A DNA stretch of 16,789 bases from Caldicoprobacter guelmensis (GTDB taxonomy: Bacteria > Bacillota > Clostridia > Caldicoprobacterales > Caldicoprobacteraceae): assembly GCF_016908415.1 (NCBI RefSeq), contig NZ_JAFBDW010000013.1, positions 1-16,789 of the forward strand. The letters run 5' to 3'. The translations under genes and the position numbers were made by a program. The notes beneath the pieces are model-generated. The model was not told where the DNA came from, ran no database searches, and saw nothing but the letters and a program-made list of their open reading frames with translations. Shown one piece after another: positions 15,168 through 16,789 of the stretch (within the stretch, counting starts at the first letter, position 1; the number at the start of each line of letters is the position of its first letter).

Positions 15168-16577
15168 TCATTTAAGCGACTTTACATATTCTTCGGCTAC
15201 TTTCTGTACTTCCGCAATTGCCTCCTCCACCGTCAGCTCCCCGGAGACTATCCCAGGCATTGCCGTTTTCTTTATTGCAAGATCAATTGGTGGAGGTGCC
15301 ATTGCATCCATTGAGGGAATAAACCTGGGTGTTTTTTGGAATGCATCATATAATTCATTTATTACTGCCGGGGGTTTTGTACGATCATAATTGATTTTCC
15401 CAGCATACAAATTTGTTCCTGTTTCCATAGCAGGTCCATAATATTCTGGACTTGATATCGCTTTTGCCCATTCAATTGCAGCTTCTATTTCTTCTTGTGG
15501 TTTATTGCTTGAAACAATAGTTCCTACCAGGATACCTCCTACACACGCTTCTGGATCACCGTTGGGCATATCGGTCATAATCGGGAAATTAACGCGTTTT
15601 ACTTTTTTAATAAATTCATCTCCCCCAACTGCTATAAAATTACCGACTTTCCACTGTCCTTCATAATACATTGCTGCTTCTCCCCGCGCAAACATTTGAT
15701 CGGCTTCATTTACAGTCATTCCCAACACACCCGGTGGAAAGGCTTCGGCATCTACTAATTCTTTGAACTTCTTCATTGCTTGAGGAAAACCATATTCTGG
15801 GTCATTCCACTTTGTCATCGCATTCCCATACCCTAGTGCTTTTGCTTTTTCAACCCCAATAACTCTCACCAGCAAAGCTGAAGCCAGCCATGCAAAACGT
15901 ATATCCTTTCCGCCTGTAACAAGAGCATATATCCCTTTCTCACGACATTTTTTGGCTAACTCAATCAGATCATCAAAAGTCTTGGGTGGCTCCCATCCAT
16001 ATTTCTCAAAAAGTTCACTGTTATAAAATAATGCATCAACGCTTGCCTCGTAAGGTGCCATCATGATCCTTCCATCCTTATATGTTACAGCTTCAAATGT
16101 TTTTTGATCAAACCACTGTTTAAACTCTTTATGTTTAGGATCCTCAAACACTGGTCTCCAATCAATAATTTTATTATCTTTCATGAACTCTCTAGCATAG
16201 CTTAATGGACACCATGAAGCATGAGGTGGATTGTCCGCTGCCATCTCTACAGTTATCTTTGTTCGAAGTTCAGCACTAGGAAGAGCATCATGAACAATTT
16301 TTATATTAGGATGTTCTTTTTGAAATTTTTCAATAAGTCCATGTAGTATATCATATTGCGGAGAACCTGCTGTAGTAGCTGACATATAACGGATTGTAAT
16401 TTCTTTCTGTTCCTTTTTATCTTCGGTTTTTTCTTGTTTATTTGTCTCCTTATTTTCTGTGGTTTGCTCTGGTTTTTGCTCGATTGGTTTACTTTTTGCA
16501 CATCCTGAAATTACAGCTATACAAAACACCACCAGCAATAACATAGATACTAATTTAATACCTTTTCTTTTTCTCAT
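15168..16577 (-). CDS. ABC transporter substrate-binding lipoprotein (CUT1-like, family 1 solute binding)
   Basis: A 469-aa extracellular lipoprotein that delivers solute to the permease pair. Residues 1-25 are a lipoprotein signal (MRKRKGIK then a hydrophobic core), ending in the lipobox VISGC with Cys26 as lipid anchor. A Lys/Glu/Gln/Thr-rich linker follows at about 27-60. The mature part starts with ITIRYMSATTAGSPQYD and has the two-lobe layout of family 1 solute-binding proteins: YEASVDALFYNSELFEKYGWEPPKTFDDL near the hinge, and FARGEAAMYYEGQW later. Such proteins bind oligosaccharides, glycosides or polyol phosphates. Nothing here fixes the ligand. The ATG has AAGGGGG upstream. It is the first gene of the minus-strand run in this window and is probably the most strongly expressed. 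Confidence 0.94.
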   Translation of the reverse strand: MRKRKGIKLVSMLLLVVFCIAVISGCAKSKPIEQKPEQTTENKETNKQEKTEDKKEQKEITIRYMSATTAGSPQYDILHGLIEKFQKEHPNIKIVHDALPSAELRTKITVEMAADNPPHASWCPLSYAREFMKDNKIIDWRPVFEDPKHKEFKQWFDQKTFEAVTYKDGRIMMAPYEASVDALFYNSELFEKYGWEPPKTFDDLIELAKKCREKGIYALVTGGKDIRFAWLASALLVRVIGVEKAKALGYGNAMTKWNDPEYGFPQAMKKFKELVDAEAFPPGVLGMTVNEADQMFARGEAAMYYEGQWKVGNFIAVGGDEFIKKVKRVNFPIMTDMPNGDPEACVGGILVGTIVSSNKPQEEIEAAIEWAKAISSPEYYGPAMETGTNLYAGKINYDRTKPPAVINELYDAFQKTPRFIPSMDAMAPPPIDLAIKKTAMPGIVSGELTVEEAIAEVQKVAEEYVKSLK

Positions 16578-16603
16578 TATTATATACCCCCTTACCTTTT
16601 TAT

Positions 16604-16635
16604 TTTAAATAGTCACAATATTATGACTATTTAAA
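16604..16635. promoter_or_regulatory. 32-bp near-perfect palindrome in the binding-protein leader
   Basis: The 12-bp arms TTTAAATAGTCA (16604-16615) and TGACTATTTAAA (16624-16635) are perfect. The 8-nt centre is also almost palindromic, with only one mismatched pair in 32 bp. It ends 27 bp before the binding-protein ATG, just upstream of the ribosome binding site. It could be an operator for a dimeric or tetrameric regulator, or a leader hairpin. Confidence 0.6.
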
Positions 16636-16725
16636 GATCTTTACTTAAAAGCTTTATAGCCCATATTATTACAGATTCAATTAACCAATTAATTACTCTT
16701 GTTCTGCAAATTTGAAAGTTAAATT

Positions 16726-16755
16726 ACCAATATTGGTTATATAATCCTATATTGG
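16726..16755. promoter_or_regulatory. Paired operator-like palindromes at the operon promoter
   Basis: ACCAATATTGGT (16726-16737) is a perfect 12-bp palindrome. CCTATATTGG (16746-16755) repeats it with one mismatch; the ATATTGGT blocks are 19 bp apart. They overlap or closely follow the expected transcription start of the promoter described at 16757-16784, a place suited to repression. TTGGT/ACCAA half sites are typical of GntR-FadR-type operators, so the GntR protein of this operon is a candidate binder. Confidence 0.5.
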
Positions 16756-16756
16756 T

Positions 16757-16784
16757 ATAATAGCACTAAACATTTAAGCAACAA
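16757..16784 (-). promoter_or_regulatory. Candidate sigma-A promoter of the transporter operon
   Basis: On the minus strand TTGTTG (16784-16779) and TATTAT (16762-16757) are separated by 16 bp. The -10 matches consensus at 5 of 6 positions and the -35 is weak. The inferred start near 16750 would give a leader of roughly 170 nt before the binding-protein ATG. Confidence 0.4.
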
Positions 16785-16789
16785 GCTTT

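Overview
The window looks like a catabolic gene cluster from a low-GC, Gram-positive anaerobe, most likely a clostridial or Thermoanaerobacter-type Firmicute. The basis is AT-rich DNA, AAGGAGG-type ribosome binding sites, a GGC-type lipobox lipoprotein, and ABC sugar permeases with no dedicated ATPase. The taxonomic placement is inference; no rRNA or marker gene is present. Every metabolic gene is on the minus strand, so the pathway reads from right to left. The only plus-strand gene is a broken IS110-family transposase.

Right part (16.8 kb down to 7.0 kb). A promoter region with AT-rich palindromes precedes a CUT1-type ABC importer: a lipoprotein binding protein, a hairpin in the intergenic gap, then two permeases in the unusual order MalG-type before MalF-type. 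It is followed by an RraA-like protein, a threonine-dehydrogenase-like zinc alcohol dehydrogenase, an HMG-CoA lyase, an HMG-CoA reductase, a GntR/FCD repressor and a TIM-barrel sugar isomerase/epimerase. The lyase keeps every catalytic residue of the family. The reductase keeps the Glu/Lys/Asp/His set and resembles the class I (archaeal/eukaryotic) type. Together they suggest mevalonate -> HMG-CoA -> acetyl-CoA + acetoacetate, a catabolic use.

Middle (about 5.0-7.0 kb). An IS110-family insertion separates the two halves of the cluster. Its transposase frame is broken by an in-frame TGA at codon 24. Its 5' non-coding region folds into structures resembling a bridge RNA, including a plausible donor-binding loop.

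Left part (4.9 kb down to 0.1 kb). Here lie a D-2-hydroxyacid dehydrogenase, a cytoplasmic DUF5060-DUF4038 protein related to GH140 apiosidases, and a transketolase split into N- and C-terminal subunits. An apiosidase-like hydrolase, a PF01261 isomerase and a split transketolase recall the D-apiose route (isomerase, kinase, apulose-4-phosphate transketolase), but no kinase is in the window. The simplest overall reading is uptake and intracellular breakdown of a branched-chain glycoside or hydroxy acid under GntR control. The link between the carbohydrate half and the mevalonate half is not explained by any pathway I know, and is the main point of interest.

Two small non-coding elements with terminal inverted repeats sit in intergenic gaps. 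One (10118-10263) has a perfect 7-bp target duplication and lies between the HMG-CoA lyase and reductase genes.
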